The notes under the pieces were generated by a model, which worked only from the letters and a program-made list of their open reading frames with translations, made no database searches and had not been told where the DNA came from. DNA of 64,000 nt, taken from the NCBI GenBank assembly GCA_007922195.1, contig ML681997.1, positions 14,833,260 through 14,897,259 of the forward strand. The letters run 5' to 3'. This DNA comes from Podocnemis expansa (taxonomy: Eukaryota; Chordata; Testudines; Podocnemididae). Both the position numbers and the translations under genes were made by a program. Shown here in pieces: positions 43,600-56,019 of this stretch; position 1 is the stretch's first letter, and every line of letters starts with the position of its first letter.

Positions 43600-43969
43600 C
43601 AGTGGTTCCCAACCTTCCTCAGGCTGGGGACCCCTTTTCAAGAAAAAACATTTTTGCAGCCGCCCCCCCCCCAACTAATTATGTAATCTGTCTTGTGTGG
43701 GCAGAGTCTGGCCCGCATCACTCTGGTGGTGTCACTGGGACAGTCAGCGAGCAGTGCTCCTGCCAGCATGGCCTGCACCACTGGCAAGCCAAGCCTCAGC
43801 AGCTATGGCCCCCTGCCAGGATCTGGCCATGGGAGGGGAAAGGCAGCCCTGGCGGGGAGCATCGGGGCTGTAGCTGGATTCTGGCCCCGGTAGGGAGAGG
43901 CTCCGCAGACCCTCTGCAACATGTCTGCGGACCCTTGAGGGTCCCCAGACCACAGGTTGGGAACCACTG
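43600..43969. mobile_element. hAT-type non-autonomous transposon with exact 8-bp duplication
   Basis: CAGTGGTTCCCAACCTTCC at the left and GGTTGGGAACCACTG at the right are inverse. TTCTAAGG is repeated exactly at 43592-43599 and 43970-43977. The interior is GC-rich with a CCCCCC run; frames up to 175 codons are compositional. Ends are related to 2801-3334. Confidence 0.95.
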
Positions 43970-43977
43970 TTCTAAGG

Positions 43978-45160
43978 AAAAGGTGAACATGGTGCCATCA
44001 TGTACTGCAGCTATCATAAAGCAAAATGTTCACCAAGATGAAAGTAGGGTCTGTGTTCCCTGCCATGTAAAGGCTTCCTGATGTTGTCCCACAAAAGTAA
44101 AAGGGACTCTTATATGACAGAACATAAAGTAAGTCTACACTAAACACAACAGGTGACAGCATCCAGGGGTACGCACAACTACATGCCAAAGCGAAGTGAG
44201 GTGTGTTCATGCTGCAGTGTGAAGATACACATCAGTGAAAGGCTCTGCCAGTCGGGAAGTAGCTGAGAGAGATTAGAGGCATTCCCCGTTGCCAGAGCCT
44301 ATACCTGTTGCAGGAATCTTTCACTGGGGTAGAGGAAGGGGTAAGTCACAAATACAGGCCTTGTACAATGGTTGTACCTGACTACCCAAATGAGGGAGGT
44401 GTGATCCCGTCCTTCTTTTCACATGTGTCAGGCACGCTGAGCCACTATGGAGGGAGTACATACTACACATCATCATACACCACCCTAATGCTCAGTGGTA
44501 GTGTAACAGAATCTGTAAGAATTTCTTGGAAGAAACCTATTTCTGTTTGACCACTCATATGCTCACCTCCCACCATCAAACAAGCTTTGTCTTAACAGCC
44601 ATAATCCTGCAGTTTTGCATTATCACACAATTTAATTAACATTAAAAGCCTGTTTCTGATCTCACACAAGGGTAAATCCAACATAACTTCTACAAACAGC
44701 AGTAGCTTTACAGGAGCGCACAACTGGTGTGACTTCAGACGAGTCCCTAAGTCCCAGTTAGTTTCCATGAAAATGCAAAGCTATTCATTTATTTCATTCT
44801 GAATTTTAATTAAGATGGCAGTACCATCTCTAAGCTCCAATTGTCAGTATGGATGGACACCTGCCGTGTGTTGTAGTAATACAGGGTTATCATCCCACAT
44901 GCTGCATATTCTAGTTTTCAATAAAGATAAACAAATCTGAAGTAATAGCTGAAACTATTGATTCAATTGGGCTAGAGGGCACTGTGGTTGATGTCTTTAA
45001 CCTCAAGAGACTGAGATTCAAATCAAGTTCAAGTCACAAATGAAAATACATTTAACCCAGCATCCATGGTTGTTTGTCCACACAACTTGCAGGAATGACA
45101 GGGTTTAAAAAAGAGCGACCACGCAAGTACATGCATTAGAGAAACTGTGTGGGGAAGAGA
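43978..45160. other. Unique DNA, no gene seen
   Basis: No recognised repeat and no supported frame. Confidence 0.45.
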
Positions 45161-45168
45161 GTATACTG

Positions 45169-45356
45169 CAGGGGTCTCAAACTTGTGGCTTGTGGGCCGA
45201 ATGCGGCCCCTAACGTTATTTCCTGTGGCCCGCAGCAACACTATAGTTACAGATATTTGCAATATAGTTTTATGAAAAGGTTTCAGCGGTGCTGCCCTTG
45301 GGCTAACATACTAGCCCACATGAGGCCCTTGTGGTGATTTGAGTTTGAGACCCCTG
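45169..45356. mobile_element. hAT-type MITE, CAGGGGTCTCAAAC family
   Basis: CAGGGGTCTCAAACTTG at the left is inverted at the right (GAGTTTGAGACCCCTG). The flanks GTATACTG (45161-45168) and GTATAGGG (45357-45364) agree at 6 of 8. The interior includes GTGGGCCGAATGCGGCCCC and GATATTTGCAATAT. Confidence 0.88.
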
Positions 45357-45364
45357 GTATAGGG

Positions 45365-47680
45365 TCTGCTCAACCCTAACTATATTCATACTGCCACCCA
45401 TCACTGCAAGATTTGAGCATTCAGTTCTACTCAGTGCTACTATTACCATGTTTTAACAAATAAACATCCACACAATTAAGCTCTTTGGAGCCACATGTAA
45501 TACAGAATCAGGTTTAGATTGGTCCATTATTGTTAAAAAATATCTGGGGCCAAATTCAGATCCCATAGCAACTCCATTGAGCCCAGTGGGTCCTGAATGC
45601 TAAATGTTAGGATAAAAAAAGATAGTTATTTGATTAAAAGAAAATGGAAATGTTTTATATTTTTTGTTGCCCCTGTGGCTCAATATCTTGATTTCAAACA
45701 ATATTTTAAGTAAATGAAGAACTGTAGATGAAGCCACTGCTAAAATTTACTAAGGAGAATTCACTAAGGAGAATTACAACAGAGAGAAATTTAAGTCAGG
45801 AGCACTCCCATCTCCGTGAGTTTAAACTTCTCTTGAAAGACATCATTAGTTCCTATCTTATTCTGTAGCTGAAGTGGGAAGCATTTGATAGCAAAAGCAA
45901 GCAATGACTGGAGCATTTATAGAAAGAAATAATTTATAGTGTTTATAACAAGGAAAACTAGCACTTTTTGTAACATTCATCATCCTCTAAAAGAGTTTTG
46001 CCTTCCATAGATAAGAATGTTGCCTAAGAACAGACGTGCAGATTTGGAGACTATCCGTAAGTAGGAATATCATTTCTGATTCCATTACCGTAACTTTGAT
46101 AAGCATTCAGTAGACAAAAAAGAAAAAAAAAAGGGACTGCGAATCATCCCACATCCTGCCAATAGCATTATTAGGCCAGATGGCAGGGGAAATGCAGGAC
46201 AGTTGTCTCATCAAAAAAAGATGCTTGCATGTTAAATGAGAAAATCTGGGGGAGGGGAGAGGATGGGGGATTCAGGCAAGAGGCATCATTTAACCAAGTA
46301 AACAAAAATTATTTAGAAACTAATCAGCAGAAGCACATCCCCACAGCTCTATACAGTTGGCATTTTTAAAATATGGATAATTATTGGACCCCCAAACCTG
46401 TCAGTTGACATAGTAACCGCACACAAATATTCAAGTGAATATCTCTCTCAGTACATAAGCAAAAAGAATCTGATGCCGTTGGTAATAAGTATGTTGGAAA
46501 GAATATCACAGACTGATTTATATTTACAGGCCCTTGCCCAGGTGCTTCCCTCCTTTGCTAAATGTACTTGAGATTGCATGCAAAACTGAATGATTTAATG
46601 GGCTGAACTAGTTGGATGACAACACTTTAAATGCCACTATTTTCCAGAATTCCTCACAAGCATGATCTATTGCCATTCACAGAGACGCTTCCTAAGAAGC
46701 TAATTTTGGAAGTTCTAAGTTTGCTAGCTTTGCACGTTCACTTGTAGCAAATGTAAATGTGAAATTCCAGGAACATCAGTGAGAATTCACTTGGCTTGGT
46801 CATCCGTGAAAATCTTCAGGAGGAAACAGAAGTTTAAAAAAAAAACCCACCTCCTGACATAGATTCATGTATTTCCAGTCATTAGGTGGAAGTGCCAGCA
46901 AAGTGATGTCATGTGCACTCTCAAACTTCTCTTGAGCTAATAGGGACTGATCCAAAGTCCACTGAAGTCAACAAAAACAATCTTATGGCTTGTTCATCCA
47001 TGATTTTCAGGCCATTTACCTTGAGTAGCTTGCCAAGCAGAGAGCTCAGTTTTTCATCAAGTTAAGGAGCCCAATTCCTAACATTTGTCCAGTCAGCATT
47101 ACTGCACAATAACAAGCCAGAATTAAAAGTTCTGCTCAACAGCACCTAACTTCATCTGACAGGAAATCAGACAGACTTACAACAAGAGGGTGATTCAGAA
47201 TTCTGCTGAAAAAGAAAATGAATATTTAAGTAGTTTCTTCAAGGAATGCACATGAGGGTAACCACATTTCCCCCTATGCGCTTGCCTCTCTGGTGGTGTG
47301 TCAGTGAGTGGTGATGTGTTACATGAAGTTGCCTCATCCAGGAACTGGATGTCACATCAAATGAGTTCAATGCAGCCTTAGAGACCTCAGAAGCATGAGG
47401 CCTCTCTTTGTGACTCACGATGCGTAATGCTGGATATATCGTAATCTTTTGCAATAAGTGGTTAAGAAGATAAATAATTATCGCACAGAAACCAGCTGCT
47501 CAAATATATGATATAGGAGAGATAAGCGCAAATGTGTGATGGAAGTTTTACAATAGAGGCCTAAACCCAGGTCTGAATTTCAAATTAAGGCCTATCTATA
47601 TGATACATTAAAGGAGAACCCATACTATACTTCTTCCCCTCAAAATCTGGCAGATGGAAGCCCAGGTAAAAAGCGTACTT
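45365..47680. other. Unique DNA, no gene seen
   Basis: AT-rich. A GGGACTGATCCAAAGTCC motif at 46943-46960 continues as ACTGAAGTCA and resembles the one at 1433-1460. No gene or full repeat is recognised. Confidence 0.45.
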
Positions 47681-47822
47681 AAAGCAGTGGTTTGGCAGTT
47701 AGAGAACCTGGGCTGGCTTCCAAGCTCTGCCACAGTCTTTGTGTATGCCCTTAGGAGAGTCCTTTAATTTCTCTAAGCCACATTTTGTCCAAAATATAGG
47801 TAATAGTACCTGACAGGAATGG
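47681..47822 (+). mobile_element. MIR-type SINE, plus sense
   Basis: The order is GCAGTGGTTTGGCAGTTAGAG, AACCTGGGCTGGCTTCC, AAGCTCTGCCACAG, GAGTCCTTTAATTTCTCTAA, AAAATATAGGTAATAGTACC and a worn tail. It follows the MIR consensus layout closely. Confidence 0.78.
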
Positions 47823-47842
47823 TGTAAAAATAGACATACTTA

Positions 47843-48123
47843 TAGAATCATAGGGGTGGAAAGGACCTCATGAAGTCATCTAGTTCAATCCCCTGCCAAA
47901 AAAGCAGGAGCAGTCCCATTAAATTATCCCAGCCAGGGTTTTGCTAGCCGGTCCTTAAACATCTCCAAAACAGAGATTCCACCACCTCCCTAGGTAGCCC
48001 ATTCCAATGCTCCACCACTCGGCAAGTAAGAAAGTTTTGCCTGATATCCAGCCTCAACCTCCCCAATTGCAACTTGAAGCCATTGCTGCTTGTTCTGTCC
48101 TGTGTTACTACCGTGAACAGATG
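47843..48123 (-). mobile_element. CR1 LINE 3' fragment
   Basis: Minus sense from TAGAATCATAGGGGTGG (3' end) through the translated block [20 protein letters not shown] and [17 protein letters not shown], read on the minus strand. About 280 bp are retained. Confidence 0.88.
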
Positions 48124-49319
48124 TACTAATGACTGTGAAGTACTCAAATATGATATTGATAAGGGCCATGTATGAATGCATAGATAAACTCATAGAAATC
48201 CAGAGCTGCATATGAATTTTGTATCTTGGATGCATCTTAACACTGGCATTAATAAAAAAAAAGTCCTGCAATTCCAAATGTAGTAGAGTTTAGATGGGGT
48301 TGGTGTTTTGTCTGTTGAGCATTCCCAGATAACAGACAAGTTTAATCGGCTACCCATAGCTCTTTCTCCTAGGATTAAACTTGCTTTGTATATATGTGAG
48401 CTGAGATTGAACCTTAGCTTTCATCATTTATTAACAGTAGCTCTGCAGGGTCAGCCAAAAAAGGATGTCTCCCCATGACTGAGCCAGCTGAATGTGCAAA
48501 AAATCTGTCTCCGCTGGAAGCTGTTCTCATGCCTGGATGGGCCATAGTTAAAAGTTAGTTTGGTTATTGAAATACTCAAATTACAATCTAATTGATAGGT
48601 ATTGGAATTACATATTATCTGGCTCTGTCATTATTACACTGAGAGTCTTGTACCATGAACTGTTTAAGAAACCACACAGTTTATTGGGAAATTTTTGCAT
48701 TCTTTTGTACCTTGTTTTCCACAAGATGATGAAATGCGCCTTTCCAAAACTCCCATGATATGCTCCCGTATCTGAAATCAGCCTTTAGCTATCATAAAAA
48801 TAATGTACAGTTGTGAACTTATTCCTAACGGCCTTGCATGTCATCACTGAATGAATAGGAAAAAGTGAGCAACTCCCCAACTAGCTTGTTATCAAGGATA
48901 TCTAATCACCTTGCACAAAGATAAATTCAGGGACCATGAAATCATAGCTTGAAGTCAAAATGAAAGGAAAGAACAACTGAAATCCTTCCCCCCCCCCATT
49001 ATATCTTGCTACAGATCATCTACCTTGTAAAGCTGAGTTATTATTTGTTAATTTAGAGTGCCTTCAAAGGATTACTACTGAACTGTGAATGGTTTTGGTT
49101 TTTTTTTCCTGGAAACAATTCCTAACGTTTCTAAGCTGTTGGTAAGAGTGATCTGATTGGCTGAGGGGAAGAGTTTCAGCTGTCCCATAATATGTAGATC
49201 TTCAGCAGCCATCATACTATCTATAAGTAGACAGCACTCAGATACTGCACAGATAGAAAGTATTTACACAAGTAAATAGATCAATAGAAATTACGTATCC
49301 TGTGTCCCTTATAAGTTCA
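48124..49319. other. Unique DNA, no gene seen
   Basis: AT-rich with a C run near 48989-48998. No recognised repeat. Confidence 0.45.
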
Positions 49320-49826
49320 AGTCAAGTTCATTTGATTTTGTGCGTATGAGTTGTGTTGTGTGATGCTGTATGATTAAAGATGACTGAATCCATCACTGTT
49401 GTTACCATGGTTACACCATTTCTATAAGTCTTGTACAAAGCATGTCATGTAACAAACCAATGGAAAAGTTATGATTTGCTAAGTACTGTATGATGATCCT
49501 GATTAAACCTGAGTATCATCCGTGTATCTGAAGTTATTAATATTGGCTCCATTTGTATATCTTAAACATGTTTAGGCCTAATATAAATTTTATCTCCGGG
49601 GTGTCACCCCGGAACAGATAGCTATATGTTGAAGGACACTCCACGCTCACAATGGTCCGCGGAAGAAACTCAGTCCATCCAGATAGCTTTTACTGAGCAT
49701 GCCTCAGAGAGCAAGGAGCCAATGGCCACGCCTGGGAATACAGCAAATCATGGAAGATGTGACACGGGGCTCCATCTTGGGCCAGTAACTTTCTAGACAC
49801 CTGGGCTGTAAGCTTTCTTTGGAATA

Positions 49827-50194
49827 CAGCTAGTCCTCACTTAGTGACCTACTCGTTTAGTGACCCCTCAGAGTTATGACCGGCTCTCTGATGAGTTGGT
49901 ATTATGGCGATGTACGAGAACTTGCATCAACTCTCTCAGATTACCTATATTTACAGTACACTATGCAAACTAAGTTCAGTACATTAGAGCTTAAAACATT
50001 TAAAATATATATTAAAAATGTTATAAATGATGCAAAGGTGACATTAAAACTATCTACCGATGGTTGAAAAACCCACTACCAGTAAAGTACATTATGCCTG
50101 AAATACTGGTAAGGGCTGCTCCTCGTTTAGTGACCAATTCGTTTATCAACCGGGTTTCAGGAACGGAACCCGGTCACTAAGTGAGGACTACCTG
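49827..50194. mobile_element. Tigger-like (Tc1/mariner) MITE
   Basis: CAGCTAGTCCTCACTTAGTG at the left is inverted at the right (CACTAAGTGAGGACTACCTG), about 21 of 22 bases. TA flanks both ends (49825-49826 and 50195-50196). The CAGGTAGTCC-type end and TA target are typical of pogo/Tigger. There is no transposase; a 63-codon frame inside is not recognisable. Confidence 0.9.
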
Positions 50195-50426
50195 TAGTAA
50201 ATTTCCACACACATGGCAGAGGATATAAATTGCAGTTGGAACACCTCCATTTTGCCTCTTTCCTGCTTTAATTTTCTGGACTATAGATTTACAACTAAAA
50301 GGAGCATCTTGAAGTATGGACCAAAAAAACATCTAATATTTTAGAAGTTACAGGAGAGATTTTTCCAAGCCCGCAATCTATTCTATCAGTGCCACAAACC
50401 TGATATAAGGACTTTGCAATCATTTG

Positions 50427-51503
50427 GGCTATGCCCACACACAGCCAGTTAAGTTGATTCTACTCAAATCTATCTAAAAATAGTTAAATCAATTTAAGTA
50501 AAATTGATTTAACATGTCGAGATGAAAAATCCCAAATTGAACTAGTATGTCTGGAAACAGGACTTGCTAGTTCGATTTGAGAGAGGGGCACCCTGGGAGG
50601 TGTGGCAACATGGTCCCCTGGCAGCGCCATGTTGCCAGCCAGTCCCCTGCATGGCTCTGATCTGGAGAGCTAGGCAGGTGAAAAAAGCCCCCAGGGCAGG
50701 GATTCCCCTGTGCCCTGCATATCCCCCACTGGTGGTGGGGCAGTCGGGGAGGGACTGTGGGGCACGCTGCATGCCCCTCTGCTTGCAGGGCCATGGGGGC
50801 ATGGAAGCTGGGGTGCCAGGCTCCCCCCTAAAACTTCCCCACAGCTGGCCAGGCAGGGGGTTGGGGAGCTAGCATGCCCCGCTTGCGAGGTTTCCTGGCT
50901 GCTGGCCCCACGGTGGGTCAGAGAGCCGGTGCACCCCTTCATGGGGCTTGCTGGCTCCCTGACCTGCTGCCCAGCCAGAAGCCAGCAAGCCCTGCAAGGG
51001 GGTGTGCCAGCTCCCCCACCCACTGCAGGGCCAGCTGCTGGGAAGCCTCGCAAGCGGGGCACACTGGATCCCCGACCCGCCGCCCAGCCAGCTGCTGGAA
51101 AGCACAGGGTGCACAGGCTTCCCTGTCCAAGTCGCCCGGCCAGCTGGAGGTGGGGGTGTGCCTGGCTGTGCCCCCCTGCACCTCCCCTCCCTCCCTGACC
51201 AGGGTGCTGAGGGGTCTGGGACTTCCCTCCTGCCATGCACCCTGGGAGGAAGGTCAACTGTTATATTGATAGGTGGGTCATATCAATATAACAGAGCCAC
51301 ACGGGCTTATTTCAAAACCACAATTTTGAGATAACTGCCATTTTGATCTCAACCTAAGTTTTTTTAATATCAAAATGATTTTCCTTATTTTGAAATAAGG
51401 GGGCTCCTTATTTTGAACTAAGGAAATGTCGTGTATACATAAACATTTTTAAATTGAAATAACCAGCGTTATTTTGATTTAAAACATGCATGTGGACATA
51501 GCC
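50427..51503. mobile_element. Harbinger-like element with GC-rich core
   Basis: The left end GGCTATGCCCACACACAGCC is inverted at the right end (GCATGTGGACATAGCC). TTG flanks both ends exactly (50424-50426 and 51504-51506). Outer parts carry AAATTGATTTAA and TTATTTTGAAATAAGG blocks. The core (about 50580-51250) is GC-rich with repeated CCAGC(T)GCTGG and CCCTGCA(G)GGG phrases in both orientations. Frames up to 195 codons on both strands are compositional and match no transposase. Confidence 0.82.
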
Positions 51504-51800
51504 TTGTAGTCAGACATTTCTAAGTATATGCTCTATTAACCATTTGTAACTTTTCTTTCTTTTATTAATAAATCTTTGGTTAGTTTCCTAAATATTGGCT
51601 GACAGTGTGATAGCTGAGTCAGATCTGAGCCACACATTGATCTGAGGATAAGTTTCTGATCCTTTGGGATTACACAGGACCTCAAATATGATGAATTAGG
51701 TTTTCAATAACCTCTCACTATATTAGAGTGGGTTGCTGTGTGGGAACCAAAGTCTAGAATGCCTAACCCTGGACAATATTTGGTTTCTCGTTAACTGGTG

Positions 51801-52850
51801 AGATATTGCAGATAATCTTTTGTTTACTGGCTTGATTAATCTAATTATGGAAATAAGCACTAGTTTGGGGGATTATTTTCATTGGAGTTTGGCATTCTCA
51901 CTGTGGGCCATCCTAGCCATCTGGCCACATGTTGTGTGTCAGATAATCATGGGGTTTTCTGGATTGTCATCTGAACTGGTAGCCTCTAGACTCGGAAATG
52001 ACTGAACAGTATATATGGCTGTATATGTGTGGAAAATGCCACTGTTAATTGTCATTTACAGTTTGATTCTTTCACAGCATCATATCTTCAGGTACTTTTA
52101 TCCTGTCAGTGGGCATTAAGTTGGGGTGAGAATTGTTGGAGGATGATAGCCTGGGTCCCCCAACCCCACAGAAGTTGCAAGATGGGGCCATGCCCTTTCC
52201 TCAGAATTAGGCACCAACCCAGCTATACTGAATTGCTTTAGACATGCAAGGATGCCTGAGCTGTCATGATCAGCTTCAGTGTTTCTTCTTGCCTTTATGT
52301 GGCCATGGATGTATTGTGGAATTGAGTGGGCCTGTAAGGGCAATGGATTGAAGTGGGGTGGCTAGGCATTAGGCAGTCAGGCTGCTCTGGATTTCAGCAC
52401 TGAAGGGGAAAAGGAAAGTCAGTGACAGCTCAGTGTCTTGCTTTCATCCTTCCAGTGCTGTCAAAAAAAGCTGTTCTTATTATGTTTTTGTTAAGATATA
52501 GTGGAGTCATGACAACTTGTTAAATCTAATGCAAGTGTCTGTCCTCACTGGTCCCTGACATTTAGAAAAACTTATTTATACATAAATGCAAGCAGAATCA
52601 GCCCAGAAAACTCAGTGGACCTTTGAATAAAGGATTGGTTAAGAAATTAAATATCAGCTGTTACTTTTATCTCTGAAATACCTCACTACAATGGTGGACA
52701 GTGGTATTTTTCTTACTCTTTTTTTTCTCTGGAAAGTGTATCTTCCAGATATGCCTGCACCTCACATTCAGGCCTGGAATTTCAGTGCACTAGAAATAGT
52801 TACCAATACAGAAGGAGGCCAGTAAAGACAATGGATAATGTAGGAGCCAT
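51801..52850. other. Unique DNA, no gene seen
   Basis: No recognised repeat or coding signal. Confidence 0.45.
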
Positions 52851-53249
52851 GGGAATGTCTATCCTGGAGGCTCTGTTAAGTCGACCTTGTTTAGTCGATT
52901 TAGAGAGTCCACTCCGGAAACTCCTGTAGACTGCCCGCATCCACAATGGCAGGTGCTAAGTCAATGGAGGAGTAGTGCATTGTGGGTAGCTGTCCCTGGT
53001 GGCCAGGAACTCTGGGAGGGGGCCTGGAGGCCAATTAAGTTGATTTAAGGACTTTCCCCATCTACACTGGCTTAAGTCAACTTTATAAGGTCAACTTAAG
53101 CATTAAGTTGACCTTAAGAGGTGGTGTTATTAAGTCAACTTAAAGAAGCACTTAAATTGACTTAATAAAAGCCCGTTATTTCTGCAGGAGTCTGTAAGTT
53201 GACTTTACCTTCCTTAAGTTGACCTAAGAGTCCAGTGTAGATGTATCCC
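52851..53249. mobile_element. Harbinger-like fold-back MITE, TTAAGTCGACTTAA type
   Basis: The left end GGGAATGTCTATCCTGGAGG and right end AGTCCAGTGTAGATGTATCCC are inverse. The interior has TAAGTCGACCTTG, TTAAGTTGACCTTAA and TTAAGTCAACTTAA blocks. It is closest to 43123-43525. The 3-bp flanks (CAT, ATG) do not match. Confidence 0.78.
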
Positions 53250-55060
53250 ATGAGACTGCCAAGTGAACCCTGGGTCAAACAACCAGGAGTGGATATAGCA
53301 GATAGATCTTCTGCAGCTACTTGTTGACACTGAATTGAGTCAGGCTGAGGCAAATGGCGTAGATCATTTTTGGTCATGCCAGAAAAGGCTACAAGTTTGG
53401 GAAGCTCATCAAATACTCATTAATTTATTTCATCTGTTTTTTCTATGTTTTGTCTTCTTATTTTATCTGTCTTCTGTAGTAAAGATCCCTGGTGACTGTG
53501 CAAACAGTATAAGTCTTGTGGCCTTTTAAATCCTGTGCAAAATATATCTATTTTGTATCATTTGCTGAGTTTGGTCAATAGCTGGGTACATATTCATTGT
53601 CAGTGGATGAGAGATGGTAATGACTGACAATGCTTTGTTTTGTAGTTGTTTTGTTTTACAAATTTCTAAAAGGGTCCAGCCATTGTCATGGTGAATATGG
53701 GATAGTAGTACTGAAAAAATATGTACACCATCGAGAATGAGGTGATTGCAAATACAAAGTATCAGTGATTTGAGTTACCTACTTTTTATTAAAACTATAA
53801 ACTCTAACTATGGCCTGAAACTTCTATCATATTCTTGCTGTCTGAATTTACTGTGCATTGTTCTGCTCTCCACTGCATGAAAGTGTTATAAAAGATAAAG
53901 TAATATATCAGGGCTATGATTTAAAGAATACACATTTTATGACCCGATACTCCGTTATATAGAACATCTGCTCAGAGTAGACATGACAGACTCTTGGGAC
54001 AGGATCTGTGAATTACTGGAACCTGTAGTTTGGCTTACTGTCCACAATATGCATCTTGGAGCTGTGCTAAAATATTTCCATGTACACTTGTAAATAACTC
54101 AGGTATTATCTCTGTTCTTCATGGGGAAAAAATTCAGGGCAGATGTTAGGAAACTCTATTTGTTAGAGAACCACAAGAAAAAAAATGCTCTAATTTCTTA
54201 TCTAGACCTGGGCAAATACATTTTCCAGGAATTTATTTGTGATTTTCTTCTATTTCTGATTTGAATGGACACAAAATACCATCTGTGAATAATTCTTGTT
54301 TGCCCAGGAGTAGTTCATTGTATTTAATATTCAAGTTTTTTTTTTTGATTAGCACATGTCAGCTGATACATTTCTGTTCTCTGAACCTGATTTTCAAGTG
54401 CAAATGTAAGTCACTGATCAATCTGTATTCTGTATCTCCCTGTTGGCCCTGATCCATAGAGGATATTGAGTATGTTACAGCTCCTTGATGCAGGTCTTAG
54501 CATTTTAACTCAGGCTATGGAGGCATTCATGGTTTGGCTCTTGAGGTCTGGGTTCAATACCTGGGAATGTTCACAATGAGACCCATATATAAATTCAACA
54601 GTGATTTCAAATTTGTATTCTTCTAATAATCTGCAATATTTGCTCAAAATTCACTGTTTCAGTAAATCTTCCTGGCAGTAAATTCTAAAATCTAGGCAGA
54701 ACTATGCTAGTATTTCAGTACATTAGCCACAAAATAAATTACTTTATTTACTTACTCCAAAGAGATCAGTATATATAAAATGAAAATAGGTTGAAATAAA
54801 AAACTTGCACATAAACAGACACTATCTGGGTTTATCTATTGGCCAGCTTCTTCTACCCTAATAGCTTTTTTTATTCTGCAAACTCCTAAGTATCCTTCAT
54901 AGTTTCCATAGACATCACAGGAACTGTGGGTGTTTTTAATCCCTAGGGATGATGTTCATTCTTCTATCTAATTTAGCTACTTAAATGGACCCCCTTATTA
55001 CACTAACTTGCAATATTTCATATATTTATCCTCAAAAAAGCACTGGCAGGAAGGGAAGTA
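53250..55060. other. Unique DNA, no gene seen
   Basis: AT-rich. Around 54500-54590 a GGTCTGGGTTCAATACC string resembles a tRNA-type B box, but no matching A box or SINE body is seen. No gene is supported. Confidence 0.45.
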
Positions 55061-55186
55061 CAATTATCCCTACTGTATAGATGTGGAGCCAAGGCACAGA
55101 CTAAGTGACTTGTCCAAGTCTTACACAAAGTCTGTGCAGAGCTGGGACTTGAAAAATGGCCTCCCAAGTTGGCATACTATCCATCA
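55061..55186 (-). mobile_element. MIR-type SINE, minus sense
   Basis: AATTATCCCTACTGTATAG, then GGCACAGACTAAGTGACTTG, TCCAAGTCTTACACAAAG, AGAGCTGGGACTTGAAAA and CATCAAGCCATCTTAC follow the inverted MIR layout well. Confidence 0.8.
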
Positions 55187-55564
55187 AGCCATCTTACTTG
55201 CACTGTGGGAACCATTATGCACACCCTTTATGCAGGGGCGAATTTCATCCCCTAAAGATACCAATATCAGTAGTTTCCCAACTCAATTTTCCAGAAATCA
55301 TCCACAAGAGACCAGTAATTTACAAAGATGTTTTTCTTCTGTGTAGCTCGTTAGATGTTCATGACCTTTCTAAATAAATCAGAAACTTATAGCAAACTCA
55401 GGTTCCTCTAGTCAGCATTTGCTAGTAAGTAAAATAAAAATATGTGATATCAAATCTTGAGCAAGCAAGAACATATTACAGAAAAAAACAGTAGCTAATA
55501 TTTTAGTTTGCTCAAGAAAATTAGTGCTTAGGTTCTCATAAAACAGGCTATTCTTTCAGGTAAT
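55187..55564. other. Unique spacer
   Basis: No recognised feature. Confidence 0.45.
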
Positions 55565-55567
55565 ATA

Positions 55568-56019
55568 GGCTATGTCTACATTACAGGGCTCAGTTAAGTT
55601 GAATTAATAAGATCTACTTAAGGTTGACTTTAAGCAGACTTTATTAAGTGGACTTAGTGAGGCCACATTGCATTAAGTTAACTATAAACTTGACTTAAGG
55701 CAGTGGAACCCATTTAAAGTCGACTTAATAAAGTCAACTTTAAATCGGTCCTCTGGATTAAGTCGACTATATAAATTTGACTTAAATGGCCCTAGTGCAC
55801 TAAGTCAACTCTATTAAGTCAACTTTAATGGCCACATTGTGTTAAGTTGACTTAGTAAAGTCGACTTAACCCTTAAAGTTGACTTTAAGGGCAGGAGCTA
55901 TTAAGTCGACTTAAGAAAGCCCTTAAGTCAAATTAATGAACTCCAAATGTGGCCAGGGCCCTGCTCAAGTTGACTTAAGCCTCCTTAAGTTGACATAAGC
56001 ACATAGTGTAGGCATACCC
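55568..56019. mobile_element. Harbinger-like fold-back MITE, TTAAGTCGACTTAA type
   Basis: The left end GGCTATGTCTACATTACAGG matches, inverted, the right end TAGTGTAGGCATACCC. ATA flanks both ends (55565-55567 and 56020-56022). The interior is a dense series of AAAGTCGACTTAATAAAGTC-like palindromes. Closest relative: 18121-18492. Confidence 0.85.

Larger units (their letters stand above)
49320..51800 (+). mobile_element. Possible LTR-type repeat with two nested DNA transposons
   Basis: Three blocks (about 49320-49826, 50195-50423 and 51507-51800) read as one interrupted repeat. They contain TCTGAAGTTATTAATATTGG and AAACATGTTTAGGCCTAA in the first block, a TATA-like GGATATAAATTG at about 50221 in the second and an AATAAATC signal at about 51568 in the third. 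The layout resembles a solo LTR with promoter and polyadenylation signal. I see no terminal TG...CA or target duplication, so class and limits are uncertain. It is interrupted by a Tigger-like and a Harbinger-like element. Confidence 0.4.

Noticed and set aside
50542..51334. Frames up to 195 codons on both strands
   Set aside because: GC-rich core of a Harbinger-like element; no transposase or known domain.
54495..54590. Possible tRNA-derived SINE or tRNA gene
   Set aside because: A B-box-like GGTTCAATACC is present, but no A box, cloverleaf or SINE body could be found.
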